Notes under the pieces: generated by a model
Seen by the model: the letters and a program-made list of their open reading frames with translations, nothing else
Told to the model about the DNA's origin: nothing
Database searches by the model: none
DNA from: JADJPL01 sp040382095
Lineage (GTDB): Bacteria; Bacteroidota; Bacteroidia; Chitinophagales; Saprospiraceae
Assembly: GCA_040382095.1 (NCBI GenBank)
Contig: JBEIGB010000002.1
Span: forward strand, 1-64,000
DNA length: 64,000 nt
Direction: 5' to 3'
Made by a program: the position numbers and the translations under genes
Part shown: positions 50,844 to 59,789 of the stretch, piece by piece
Layout of the letters: the number at the start of each line of letters is the position of its first letter
Position numbering within the stretch: position 1 is the stretch's first letter

Positions 50844-50981
50844 GCAAAGTTGCGTAGTAATTCCTACTTATCATCCATCAAACAAAAATTAACCCCCTAT
50901 GTAGGATTAAGATAGGCTTTTTTTTTGAATTTTGTGCATATTCTTTCCTTAGCCATCTTTTATCATCTTCTTATCCGGATT

Positions 50982-52430
50982 ATGGACACAAAAAAAACGG
51001 GGCTTTTTCTTGGACCACTGGCATTCGTGGCCTTATTGGCCTTTCCGGCTCCTGCGCCCATCAGCCCTGAGGGGTGGAAGGTCATTGCCCTTGCTGTGCT
51101 CATGCTTACCTGGTGGATAACGGAATCCGTTCCGATAGCTGTTACCTCCCTGTTGCCCATGTTGCTCCTGCCGATGATGGGCGTTCAGAAGCTTGCCGAT
51201 GCTGCTGCTCCGTACTCCAACCCAGTCGTGTATCTGTTCATGGGCGGCTTTGTAATCGCCCTGGCCATGGAGCGCTGGAACGTACACCGGCGGATTGCCC
51301 TCAACATCGTCCGGCTTACTGGCACCAATGCAGATGGGATCCTGTTGGGGTTTTACCTTTCGACCGCTTTCATCAGTATGTGGATCAGCAATACGGCAAC
51401 GACCATCATGATGCTACCCATTGCACTCTCTGTGATAGATTTGCTGCAGCGCAGGATAAAGCCACATCTGGAGGCCGGGATGCGCCACTTTAGTATTGCA
51501 ATGATGCTCGGCATCGCCTATGCCTCCAGTATTGGGGGCATGGCCACGATTATCGGCACCCCGCCCAACGTTGTTTTTGCCGGGTATATGCAGGAATCCC
51601 TGGGTATCGAAGTATCTTTCGCGGAATGGTTTATCATTGGATTACCCTTTGCGGCAATTCTACTCGTGCTGGCCTACATCGTCCTCGTCAAAATAATGTA
51701 CCCCAACCGACTGGGAAAATTCAGCGGTGCCCAGGAGCTCGTACAGGAAGAAATTGCCGAACTTGGGCCAGTTTCCAACGGTGAACGCCGTACCATGCTC
51801 GTATTTATCGGTGCGGCATTTTGTTGGATTTTCCAGTCTCAAATCAACCGCTTTGTCCCCTTCCTCAAGTTATCCGATACTGCAATAGCTTTAATTGCGG
51901 CAATCAGCCTGTTTATAATCCCTTCAGAATGGAAAAAAGGCCGCACATTGCTGGAATGGGGACATACCGAAAAACTGCCCTGGGGCATCCTCCTCCTCTT
52001 CGGTGGGGGTCTCAGCCTGGCGGACGGCCTGGCGACTACTGGCATTATTGATCTGATCGGCAATCAGTTTAAAGACCTGCCCGCTGCTTCCTGGCTGGTA
52101 ATCCTGGGACTTGCTACCGTCAGCCTGTTTCTCACCGAAGTGATGTCCAATGTCGCATTGGTAACGATTTTCCTGCCGGTTGTCGGTGCCATCGCTGTCG
52201 GTATGGGTATCCCGGCAGAAGAAATGTGTATCCCCGTCACCCTGGCTGCCAGCGGCGCATTCATGCTCCCGATGTCCACGCCGCCCAACGCCATCGTATT
52301 TGCCAGCGGCCATGTCCGGATCGCACAAATGGCAAAAGCAGGATTTGTCATGAATATCATCTCTGTGCTGCTGATTACCTTGTTTGTCAAAACTTTACTG
52401 CCCTATTTATACGAAGCTGGTAATATGTGA
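50982..52430 (+). CDS. SLC13/DASS-family sodium:dicarboxylate symporter
   Basis: 482-residue inner-membrane transporter with 11-13 hydrophobic helices. The family signature is clear: WWITESVPIAVTSLLPMLLL, then SNTATTIMMLPIALS (one of the two SNT motifs), GMATIIGTPPNVVFAGYM, and a second half with TEVMSNVALVTIFLP and LPMSTPPNAIVFASG. These proteins usually import C4-dicarboxylates or citrate with sodium. The ATG at 50982 is the family-like start; 50925 adds 19 residues. Its stop overlaps the next start by four bases (GTGA). Confidence 0.93.
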   Translation: MDTKKTGLFLGPLAFVALLAFPAPAPISPEGWKVIALAVLMLTWWITESVPIAVTSLLPMLLLPMMGVQKLADAAAPYSNPVVYLFMGGFVIALAMERWNVHRRIALNIVRLTGTNADGILLGFYLSTAFISMWISNTATTIMMLPIALSVIDLLQRRIKPHLEAGMRHFSIAMMLGIAYASSIGGMATIIGTPPNVVFAGYMQESLGIEVSFAEWFIIGLPFAAILLVLAYIVLVKIMYPNRLGKFSGAQELVQEEIAELGPVSNGERRTMLVFIGAAFCWIFQSQINRFVPFLKLSDTAIALIAAISLFIIPSEWKKGRTLLEWGHTEKLPWGILLLFGGGLSLADGLATTGIIDLIGNQFKDLPAASWLVILGLATVSLFLTEVMSNVALVTIFLPVVGAIAVGMGIPAEEMCIPVTLAASGAFMLPMSTPPNAIVFASGHVRIAQMAKAGFVMNIISVLLITLFVKTLLPYLYEAGNM

Positions 52431-53698
52431 GGTCCCTGTCGCCATCAACCAGGGCTATGCGGTCTAGGTACTCACCCAACAAAAAAACACTACGCTTGAA
52501 ACTTTCACAACATATCCGGCAGCTTGCGCGGGAACGGCACGAACACGTCGTTTACCTGCGTCGGCATTTGCACCGGTACCCGGAATTATCTTTTCAGGAA
52601 GAAAACACCGCACGCTTTGTCGCTCAGGAGTTAGACCGCCTCGGGATACCCTATCAAACAGGGATCGCCGGCACGGGGGTCGTCGCAATGATCGAGGGAC
52701 AGGGGCAATCTGGCAGGATCATTGCACTGCGGGCGGACATGGATGCCCTACCCATTGACGAAGCGAACGACATCCCCTATAAGTCTGTCCATCCGGGTAT
52801 CATGCATGCCTGTGGCCACGATGTACACACAGCATCGCTGCTCGGCACTGCTGCCATCCTGCAGGCCATCCGGCATGAACTCCCGGGAACGGTAAAGCTC
52901 ATTTTTCAACCGGGGGAAGAAAGCGTCCCTGGTGGTGCTTCCCTCATGATCGCCGAGGGCGTGCTTGAGCATCCCGCCCCGGCACTTATCTTTGGCCAAC
53001 ATGTACATACGCCCCTCGAAGCCGGAAAAGTGGGCTTTTACAGCGGAAAATACATGGCGTCTTCCGACGAACTCTACCTCACCATCTATGGCAAGGGCGG
53101 CCATGGTGCCCTACCGAATGAATGTACCGACCCCATCGCCATCAGTGCACAGGTAATCAGTGCTTTACAGCAACTCATCAGCCGCATGAACAACCCGCTG
53201 ACCCCCAGCGTCCTGACTTTCGGGAAAATCAACTCACGCGGGGGGGCAACCAACATCATCGTCGAAGCTGTGGACCTGGAGGGCACCTTCCGCACCATGG
53301 ACGAAGAATGGCGTGCCCAGGCCCTGGAACATATTGCGAAAATAGCTAAAGGTATCGCAGAAGGTATGGGCGGGCGTTGCGAGCTGAAAATTGCAAGGGG
53401 CTATCCCACCTTGTACAACCACGAAGCCCTTACCAATGCCGCCCGGGAAAACGCCGGGGAATACCTCGGGCCACAGCATGTGGTCACCCTGCCCCAACGT
53501 ATGTCTTCAGAAGATTTCGCCTTTTACGCCCAAAAAATCCCTGCCTGCTTCTATCGCCTCGGCACCGGAAACCCGGCAAAAGGAATCCGGTATCCCGTCC
53601 ATACCAATCGCTTCGATATTGATGAGTCCGCGCTCGAAACAGCGACCGGCCTCATGGCCTGGCTGGCTTTTTGTAGCCTGGAAAAAAACCCGGTATGA
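52427..53698 (+). CDS. M20D amidohydrolase (N-acyl-amino-acid/peptide hydrolase)
   Basis: Metallopeptidase-family hydrolase with a catalytic di-metal site and a lid domain. Zinc-binding motifs: HACGHDVHTASLLG (about 127-140) and FQPGEESVPGGA; a lid motif RMSSEDFAFYAQKIP; and the N-terminal RRHLHRYPELSFQEENTARF. About 423 residues with the GTG at 52427 (overlapping the transporter stop as GTGA). An alternative TTG at 52496 would start at the point where the family usually begins (LKLSQHIRQLARE) and gives 400 residues. Family members hydrolyse acyl-amino acids, hippurate or indole-acetyl conjugates. The overlap with the transporter suggests uptake plus hydrolysis of an acylated substrate. Confidence 0.9.
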   Translation: MRSLSPSTRAMRSRYSPNKKTLRLKLSQHIRQLARERHEHVVYLRRHLHRYPELSFQEENTARFVAQELDRLGIPYQTGIAGTGVVAMIEGQGQSGRIIALRADMDALPIDEANDIPYKSVHPGIMHACGHDVHTASLLGTAAILQAIRHELPGTVKLIFQPGEESVPGGASLMIAEGVLEHPAPALIFGQHVHTPLEAGKVGFYSGKYMASSDELYLTIYGKGGHGALPNECTDPIAISAQVISALQQLISRMNNPLTPSVLTFGKINSRGGATNIIVEAVDLEGTFRTMDEEWRAQALEHIAKIAKGIAEGMGGRCELKIARGYPTLYNHEALTNAARENAGEYLGPQHVVTLPQRMSSEDFAFYAQKIPACFYRLGTGNPAKGIRYPVHTNRFDIDESALETATGLMAWLAFCSLEKNPV

Positions 53699-53765
53699 GC
53701 CGCCTGTCTATAATCAATGCCAAAAATTCCTATTTTACAACCAGAAAACTCCCATACAAATTCTT

Positions 53766-53773
53766 TACTTTTG
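53766..53773 (+). promoter_or_regulatory. -7 promoter element before the response regulator (TACTTTTG)
   Basis: TACTTTTG fits TAnnTTTG and lies 44 bp before the start of the NtrC-like gene. No -33 element seen. Confidence 0.5.
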
Positions 53774-53817
53774 ACGACCCCCTCCCAGGCGTCACCTGAA
53801 CATACAAAACCGCACTT

Positions 53818-55095
53818 ATGGCAAAAATATTGATCGTGGATGATGAAGCCAGCATCCGACGTGCCCTGCGCAATATCCTCGAACTTGAGCAATTTAGTGT
53901 GGAGGAAGCGACCAACGGTATGGACTGCCTGGCCAGGATCAAACAACAGGCCTTCGACGTTGTATTGCTCGACATCAAAATGCCGGAGCTCGACGGGATG
54001 GACGCTCTAGAAAAAATTCAGGAAATTCGTCCAGGTACTGCAGTGGTGATGCTTTCCGGTCATGCGACAATAGATACGGCGGTGGAATCCGTCAAGCGGG
54101 GGGCTTTTGATTTCATCAGCAAACCCCCCGATCTGAACCGCCTCCTGATTACCCTGCGCAACGCCATGGATAAGTCCAGTCTCCTTCAGGAAACGCGCCA
54201 GCTCAAACGCAAAGTGGCCAAAGCAGGGCTACAGGAAATCATTGGCGAATCACCTGCCGTTATCCGCTTAAAAGATACGATTACGCGCGTAGGCCCTACG
54301 GACGCCAGGGTGCTGATTACCGGGCCAAATGGATCGGGCAAAGAGCTTGTCGCAAGGTGGTTGCATGAATATAGCGCCAGGGCGAGTCACCCGATCGTGG
54401 AAGTCAACTGTGCCGCCATCCCTTCCGAACTAATTGAAAGTGAGCTATTTGGGCATGAAAAAGGAGCGTTTACCTCTGCTGTGCGCCAACATATCGGAAA
54501 ATTCGAACAGGCCAACGGAGGTACTCTTTTTTTAGATGAGATTGGCGACATGAGCCTTCCTGCCCAGGCCAAAGTACTCAGGGCGTTACAGGAACAGCGC
54601 ATCGCCCGCGTCGGCGGGGATAAAGATATCCGGGTAGATGTAAGGGTACTCGCCGCCACCAACAAAGACCTGCGCAGGGAAATCGCCCTGGGCAGATTTC
54701 GCGAAGACCTTTACCACCGCCTCGCCGTTATCGTTATCGAGACTCCCGCACTCAATGAGCGGCGTTCCGATATCCCCGATCTGACGACCCATTTTCTACG
54801 GCTGGTCTGCCAGGAATACGGGGTTCCCCTCAAAAAAATTGGGCCTGAGGCAATGGAACACCTCAAAAATTATTCCTGGAGTGGAAATATCCGGGAGCTG
54901 AGAAACGTCGTCGAACGCCTGGTCATCCTTGGCGGGCAAACCATCAGTGAAGAGGATGTTCTGAAATACGCCATGCCTGCTGCAGGAAGTACCCCCAACT
55001 CCCTGTACGACTTGTTCGCAAGATTCTCCTCCCTCGAGGACGTGATTGCTTACGTTCGGGATGCCTATCATGCCTTCCACGACGAACGGGCTTAG
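53818..55095 (+). CDS. NtrC-type sigma-54-dependent response regulator without a DNA-binding domain
   Basis: 425-residue response regulator. Receiver domain (1-120): acidic DD (8-9), phosphorylation site Asp52 in VVLLDIKMPELDG and Lys in ISKPPD. AAA+ domain (about 140-370): Walker A GPNGSGKE (169-176), GHEKGAFTSA (212-221), Walker B GGTLFLDEIGD (234-244), and the arginine region GRFREDLYHRL. The GAFTGA loop that touches sigma-54 reads GAFTSA. After the AAA+ domain only about 50 residues follow (SLYDLFARFSSLEDVIAYVR) with no Fis-type helix-turn-helix. The protein either acts without binding DNA or uses a partner. No histidine kinase lies next to it. Confidence 0.93.
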   Translation: MAKILIVDDEASIRRALRNILELEQFSVEEATNGMDCLARIKQQAFDVVLLDIKMPELDGMDALEKIQEIRPGTAVVMLSGHATIDTAVESVKRGAFDFISKPPDLNRLLITLRNAMDKSSLLQETRQLKRKVAKAGLQEIIGESPAVIRLKDTITRVGPTDARVLITGPNGSGKELVARWLHEYSARASHPIVEVNCAAIPSELIESELFGHEKGAFTSAVRQHIGKFEQANGGTLFLDEIGDMSLPAQAKVLRALQEQRIARVGGDKDIRVDVRVLAATNKDLRREIALGRFREDLYHRLAVIVIETPALNERRSDIPDLTTHFLRLVCQEYGVPLKKIGPEAMEHLKNYSWSGNIRELRNVVERLVILGGQTISEEDVLKYAMPAAGSTPNSLYDLFARFSSLEDVIAYVRDAYHAFHDERA

Positions 55096-55213
55096 CCATC
55101 AATTCCCTGTGCGCCGCCCGGTTGCAATAAATCCTGACAAAAACAAATACCCTTTGCGGGAACAACAAAGTAAATTGCTTGTATAAATTTAGCGGTACAA
55201 ATAAAAAAATATC

Positions 55214-55936
55214 ATGACAGAAGAAAACACCCACCAGGAATCAAAGATGCCCAAAAAGGAATGGACAGGAGGCGTAAAAGCAGAAAACTCCTGGACGATG
55301 TTCAAGGTCATTTCCGAATTCGTAGAGGGTTTCGAAACCATGTATAAAATCGGCCCTTGCGTCTCCATTTTTGGGTCGGCACGCACCAAGCCTGACCACC
55401 CCAACTATAAGCTGGCGGTACAAATCGCCCATTTACTTACCGAAGAGGGCTATGGAATCATCACCGGAGGCGGCCCGGGGATCATGGAGGCTGGCAACAA
55501 AGGCGCCTATCTGTATGGCGGACGTTCCGTCGGCCTCAATATTGACCTGCCTTTTGAGCAAATATCCAACCCTTTCATCGAGAACGATAAAAACCTCAAT
55601 TTCCGCTACTTCTTTGTCCGAAAGGTCATGTTCGTAAAGTATACCCAGGCTTTTGTCGTCTTGCCCGGTGGTTTTGGTACCCTCGACGAACTATTTGAGG
55701 TCCTTACCCTTATACAAACCAACAAGATCAGCTATTTTCCGGTCATCCTCGTTGGAACAAGCTTCTGGAGCGGGCTCAAACAATGGCTCAGGGAGGTCGT
55801 CCTCGAACAGGAAAACAATATCAGTGCAAAAGACCTCGATCTGATGCCGATTGTGGACGACCCCCAGGAGGTAGTGCGAATTATTACCGATTATTACCGC
55901 AAAAGCGGCAAATTGGAGCCGAATTATCAGCTTTGA
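55214..55936 (+). CDS. LOG-family protein (cytokinin-activating phosphoribohydrolase-like)
   Basis: 240-residue Rossmann-type protein of the LOG/TIGR00730 group. The signature residues are GGGPGIMEAGNKGA (85-98) and PGGFGTLDE (151-159); PFEQISNPFI between them is typical of the long bacterial type. Some members release free cytokinin or split nucleoside monophosphates to a base and ribose-5-phosphate; in most bacteria the physiological role is not settled. The gene is alone, with 118 bp before and 203 bp after. Confidence 0.92.
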   Translation: MTEENTHQESKMPKKEWTGGVKAENSWTMFKVISEFVEGFETMYKIGPCVSIFGSARTKPDHPNYKLAVQIAHLLTEEGYGIITGGGPGIMEAGNKGAYLYGGRSVGLNIDLPFEQISNPFIENDKNLNFRYFFVRKVMFVKYTQAFVVLPGGFGTLDELFEVLTLIQTNKISYFPVILVGTSFWSGLKQWLREVVLEQENNISAKDLDLMPIVDDPQEVVRIITDYYRKSGKLEPNYQL

Positions 55937-56106
55937 TACAGGGAAGGTCGGTCTGGATTCAGACCTACCCGTTTTCGTAACTGCCTGCTGTCAGCGTTTT
56001 ATGATGAAAAATATCCCAACTGTTCCGTGTAGCGGAGTAGCGTCAGGGTTCAAAAATACGTCAAACACTTATACCATCTGCATGGGCGGTTTTCCGTACT
56101 TTCGAT

Positions 56107-56114
56107 TATATTTG
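56107..56114 (+). promoter_or_regulatory. -7 promoter element for sucA (TATATTTG)
   Basis: TATATTTG lies 25 bp before the sucA start and fits TAnnTTTG. A TTT-rich stretch lies at the -33 position but lacks the final G. Confidence 0.55.
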
Positions 56115-56139
56115 CAGCACAAAATATTTACTGGATCTA

Positions 56140-58905
56140 ATGGCAAACTATTCTTTCATAGCGAATGCGCATCCTGCGTACATTGAATCGCTCTATGAGC
56201 GCTATCTCCAGAACCCCGATCTAGTAGAAGAAGACTGGAGGGTCTTTTTCAAAGGGTTCGAATTTGGCCAGGCAGAGAAAACACCGGACGCCACAGCGGT
56301 GCAAGGTGCGATCAATGCCAAAGAATTCCGGGTGCTGGCCATGATCAACGCGTACCGTTTCCGTGGCCACCTGGAATCCGATACCAATCCTATCCGGAAA
56401 CGCAGGGACCGCCAGGCGAAACTTACGATTTCCGACTTCAGCCTGGGCGAAGAAGACCTGGATACCGTATTTTATGCGGCCAAAGAATGCGGGATGGAAA
56501 ATCCTGCTACCCTTAAGGAGATTATCGCACATCTCCGAAGGGTATATTGTGGCCATATCGGCTTCGAATTCAATTATATGCAGGGTAGGGAAAAACGTCG
56601 CTGGCTGAGGTCCCGTATTGAAGCCCACCGCCCCGAACTGCATTATGAGATCCCGATTGCAAAAAAGCGACGGATCCTGGAAAAACTCAATGGAGCAGTG
56701 GTATTCGAGAAATTCCTCCACACCAAATTCATCGGGCAGAAACGCTTCTCGCTCGAAGGTGGAGAATCGGCAATTGTGGGCCTCGATGCCATAATCAATA
56801 AAGCCGGCGAAGCAGGTATCCGTGAAGTATTTATCGGAATGGCACACCGGGGCCGCCTCAACGTCCTGGCCAATATCATGGGTAAAACCTATGAACAAAT
56901 TTTCACCGAATTTGAAGGCGCGGTAATCCCCGACCAAAGTTTCGGCGATGGCGATGTCAAATACCACCTGGGGTACTCCTCCCAAATGATGACGCCTTCC
57001 GGAAATATGGTTCAGTTGGAACTCGTGCCCAACCCTTCCCACCTCGAGGCCGTAAACCCGGTCGTAGAAGGTTTTGCCCGCTCAAAAGCCGACGTACTCT
57101 ACAACAGCGATTATGACCGCCTGCTACCCCTCCTGATCCACGGCGATGCCGCCGTCGCAGGACAGGGCGTGGTCTATGAAACGATTCAGATGAGTAAGCT
57201 GGAGGGCTATGCCACCGGGGGTACCCTACACCTGGTCATCAACAACCAAATCGGCTTTACGACCGATTTCGATGATGCCCGCTCTTCTACCTACAGTACT
57301 GGCGTAGCGAGCGTGGTGGATGCCCCGGTCTTCCATGTAAACGGCGATGACCCGGAAGCCCTCGTTTTTGCAGTGGAACTCGCGCTCGAGTATCGCCAGA
57401 CATTCAATGAGGATGTATTCATTGATATGCTTTGCTACCGCCGGCACGGACATAACGAAGGGGATGACCCCAAATTCACCCAGCCGGATATGTATGATAT
57501 TATCGTCAAACACCCGAACCCCCGGGAGATCTATATCAAAGAACTGATCGAGTCTGGTGTGATGGAGAAACAACTCGCAGACGAAATGGAGGCAAAATTC
57601 TGGGCAACCCTCCAGGAACGGCTCGATAACGTCCGCCAACAAGCGCTGCCTTATGTGCTACAGGCACCTGAAGCAGCCTGGAAATCCCTTTCAAAAGCAG
57701 GCCCCGGCGATTTCGACCAGTCTCCCAAAACAGGTTTGCCACACGAAACCCTGGAAGTAATTACCAAACACCTGCTCCACCTGCCCGATGATTTCACCCC
57801 CCTGCCTAAAGCGAAGCGACTTTTGGAAGATAAGCAGAAAATGCTCGCCGATAACCAACTCGACTGGGCGATGGGCGAACTCATGGCCTACGCAAGTATC
57901 CTCCTGGAAGGAAAAGACGTGCGCATGAGCGGACAAGACGTCAAACGGGGTACTTTCTCCCACCGCCATGCGGTTATGTATGATGCAAAAACCGGCAAGC
58001 AACTCAACCGGCTTTCCAATATCCGGGATGGTCAGGGAAAATTCCGCATCTTCAATTCCCTGCTCTCCGAGTTCGGGGTCATGGGCTTCGAATATGGCTA
58101 CTCCCTCGGCACCCCACACTCCCTGGTACTCTGGGAAGCACAATTCGGCGATTTCCACAATGGTGCACAAACCATGGTGGATCAGTTCATCACCGCCGCA
58201 GAAAGCAAATGGCAGCGCATGAGCGGCCTGGTCTTGTTGCTGCCACACGGGTATGAAGGCCAGGGTCCGGAACACTCGAGCGCCCGGATGGAACGCTTCC
58301 TCCAGGCATGTGCCGATCTCAATATGATAGTGGCCAACGTCACAACACCTGCCAACTTTTTCCACCTGCTTCGCAGGCAACTGGCATGGAATTTCCGTAA
58401 ACCCCTCGTGGTCATGTCGCCGAAGTCCTTACTGCGCCATCCGGAATGTACTTCGTCAATCGATGATATGACGACCGGTAAACGTTTCCAGGAAGTCATC
58501 CAGGATCCAGACCTCGTAAAGTCTAAAGCACCAGAGGTGACTCGTATGGTAATGTGTTCAGGAAAAGTGTATTATGACTTACTGCAGAAAAAACGGGAAA
58601 TAGACGCGCGCAATGTCGCCATCGTACGCGTTGAGCAGATTTACCCTTTTCCGGAAAAACAACTGGATGCCCTCGTATCGAAATACGGTAACCCCGAATT
58701 GGTATGGGTCCAGGAGGAACCGGCAAATATGGGCGCCTGGTCCTTTGTAGCCCTCAACTACCGCCCGGGCCAGATCAGGCTAATCTCCCGAAAAGCCGGG
58801 TCGTCACCCGCAACAGGCTTCAAAAAAGTCCACGACCAGCAACAGGAAGCGATCGTCGGCCAGGCAGTGAATGTCTTACAGGAAGAAACCGCCGCTCAAA
58901 GCTGA
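56140..58905 (+). CDS. sucA: 2-Oxoglutarate dehydrogenase E1 component
   Basis: Thiamine-diphosphate E1 subunit of the 2-oxoglutarate dehydrogenase complex in the TCA cycle. 921 residues, the usual size. It opens with FIANAHPAYIESLYERYLQN, has GMAHRGRLNVLANIMGKTYE, the GDAAVAGQGVVYETIQMS region and the thiamine-binding CYRRHGHNEGDDPKF; the C terminus has HGYEGQGPEHSSARMERFLQ and a final VWVQEEPANMGAW. The E2 gene (sucB) does not follow here. Its stop codon overlaps the start of a small lipoprotein gene (TGATG). Confidence 0.97.
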   Translation: MANYSFIANAHPAYIESLYERYLQNPDLVEEDWRVFFKGFEFGQAEKTPDATAVQGAINAKEFRVLAMINAYRFRGHLESDTNPIRKRRDRQAKLTISDFSLGEEDLDTVFYAAKECGMENPATLKEIIAHLRRVYCGHIGFEFNYMQGREKRRWLRSRIEAHRPELHYEIPIAKKRRILEKLNGAVVFEKFLHTKFIGQKRFSLEGGESAIVGLDAIINKAGEAGIREVFIGMAHRGRLNVLANIMGKTYEQIFTEFEGAVIPDQSFGDGDVKYHLGYSSQMMTPSGNMVQLELVPNPSHLEAVNPVVEGFARSKADVLYNSDYDRLLPLLIHGDAAVAGQGVVYETIQMSKLEGYATGGTLHLVINNQIGFTTDFDDARSSTYSTGVASVVDAPVFHVNGDDPEALVFAVELALEYRQTFNEDVFIDMLCYRRHGHNEGDDPKFTQPDMYDIIVKHPNPREIYIKELIESGVMEKQLADEMEAKFWATLQERLDNVRQQALPYVLQAPEAAWKSLSKAGPGDFDQSPKTGLPHETLEVITKHLLHLPDDFTPLPKAKRLLEDKQKMLADNQLDWAMGELMAYASILLEGKDVRMSGQDVKRGTFSHRHAVMYDAKTGKQLNRLSNIRDGQGKFRIFNSLLSEFGVMGFEYGYSLGTPHSLVLWEAQFGDFHNGAQTMVDQFITAAESKWQRMSGLVLLLPHGYEGQGPEHSSARMERFLQACADLNMIVANVTTPANFFHLLRRQLAWNFRKPLVVMSPKSLLRHPECTSSIDDMTTGKRFQEVIQDPDLVKSKAPEVTRMVMCSGKVYYDLLQKKREIDARNVAIVRVEQIYPFPEKQLDALVSKYGNPELVWVQEEPANMGAWSFVALNYRPGQIRLISRKAGSSPATGFKKVHDQQQEAIVGQAVNVLQEETAAQS

Positions 58906-59429
58906 TGAGCTATCCGATAGGTCGTGGCCGGGTACCTTTAATCGTCGTCCTGGCGCTGTATGCCGTTTTCTGTTCCTGCAAGCGTACGGGCAGCAGTGTG
59001 GATCGCTCTGCCCCCGTAGCTCCCAGCCCCATCACCTCCGAACCAGCCCCCCCCAAACCAGAACCGATTGCTCCTGAACCCCCGCCGGCTTTACCTGCTG
59101 TAAAGCCTAAAGCACAAGCAGAAAGTACGCGGATTGCTTATAATGGAGTGGAAACGTTTATGCGGGGCACCATTGGTGCAGGAGAAAGAAAGATGTTTTT
59201 ACTCAGGGTACGGAAAGATCAACAAGTACATATCAACCTCGACCCCCCAGATACCGGCATTTCCCTGGCAGTTTCAGATGAACAGGGCGCAAGTATAGGA
59301 ACTGTGGCTACCGCCTGGCAATGGACGACGACCTATGCCGGCGACCTGCACATCGCGGTCTTCTCGGGTACAGATAAGGCTCAAAGTGGACAAAAAGTAG
59401 AATTCACGCTGCGGGTAGCCCCATATTGA
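58905..59429 (+). CDS. Small Pro-rich lipoprotein, overlapping sucA
   Basis: 174-residue protein starting at the ATG at 58905, whose first A is the last base of the sucA stop (TGATG). Signal and lipid attachment: PLIVVLALYAVFCSCK, with a Cys in a lipobox-like site. A Pro/Ala-rich linker (PAPPKPEPIAPEPPPALPA, about 46-64) leads into a beta-sandwich domain (about 75-174) with FMRGTIGAGERKMFLLRVRK and a final VEFTLRVAPY. No named family is recognised. The coupling to sucA implies shared translation, not necessarily a shared role. Confidence 0.75.
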   Translation: MSYPIGRGRVPLIVVLALYAVFCSCKRTGSSVDRSAPVAPSPITSEPAPPKPEPIAPEPPPALPAVKPKAQAESTRIAYNGVETFMRGTIGAGERKMFLLRVRKDQQVHINLDPPDTGISLAVSDEQGASIGTVATAWQWTTTYAGDLHIAVFSGTDKAQSGQKVEFTLRVAPY

Positions 59430-59486
59430 CAAATACGCTTCCTTTGTAGCAACCTTCCTGCGGTGTTGCGAACGGCCATACGGGAT

Positions 59487-59546
59487 CGTTTAAAAAGTAT
59501 GCTGCCGCTGAAAGCGGCCAAATGATATACCGGAGGCTTTTTAGAG
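59487..59546. repeat. Decayed hairpin-unit copy before the small membrane gene
   Basis: GCCGCT-GAA-AGCGGC (59504-59518) is a GAA-loop hairpin like the one at 28628-28666, preceded by TAAAAAGTATGCT, which resembles its left flank. The unit ends in CGGAGGCTTTTTAG, comparable to CGGAGGCTTTTTACAC at 26.28 kb, but the ACAACCCC end is lost. The small TM gene follows about 100 bp later. Confidence 0.45.
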
Positions 59547-59642
59547 GAACATAGCCGGGCTACGAGACCGAAAAAGACACAGTGCAGGCGAAGAGCGATT
59601 TTTAACATGCGGTAATCCAATCGTAAAAAGTCCAATAAAGCT

Positions 59643-59768
59643 ATGTTATGGAAGAAAGTCTTTTTCCTGATCAAAGTACTTCTGGCCATCGTTGCAACGG
59701 GCATCGTACTTTTACTGCTGTTCTGGTTCTTCATTTATTACGGCGCAGCGAGAGGTATGGGGTCATAG
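59643..59768 (+). CDS. 41-residue single-pass membrane peptide
   Basis: A short open frame starts at ATG 59643 (MLWKKVFFLIKVLLAIVATG), has one long hydrophobic helix (about 7-32, with VLLLLFWFFI) and ends GAARGMGS. Length, charge (basic N terminus) and hydrophobicity fit a real small membrane protein. No family is recognised, and it is 22 bp before the three-domain fusion gene. Because the sequence is short, chance is not excluded; codon use is like the neighbours. Confidence 0.5.
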   Translation: MLWKKVFFLIKVLLAIVATGIVLLLLFWFFIYYGAARGMGS

Positions 59769-59789
59769 CAGGCGATAATACCTATTGCG

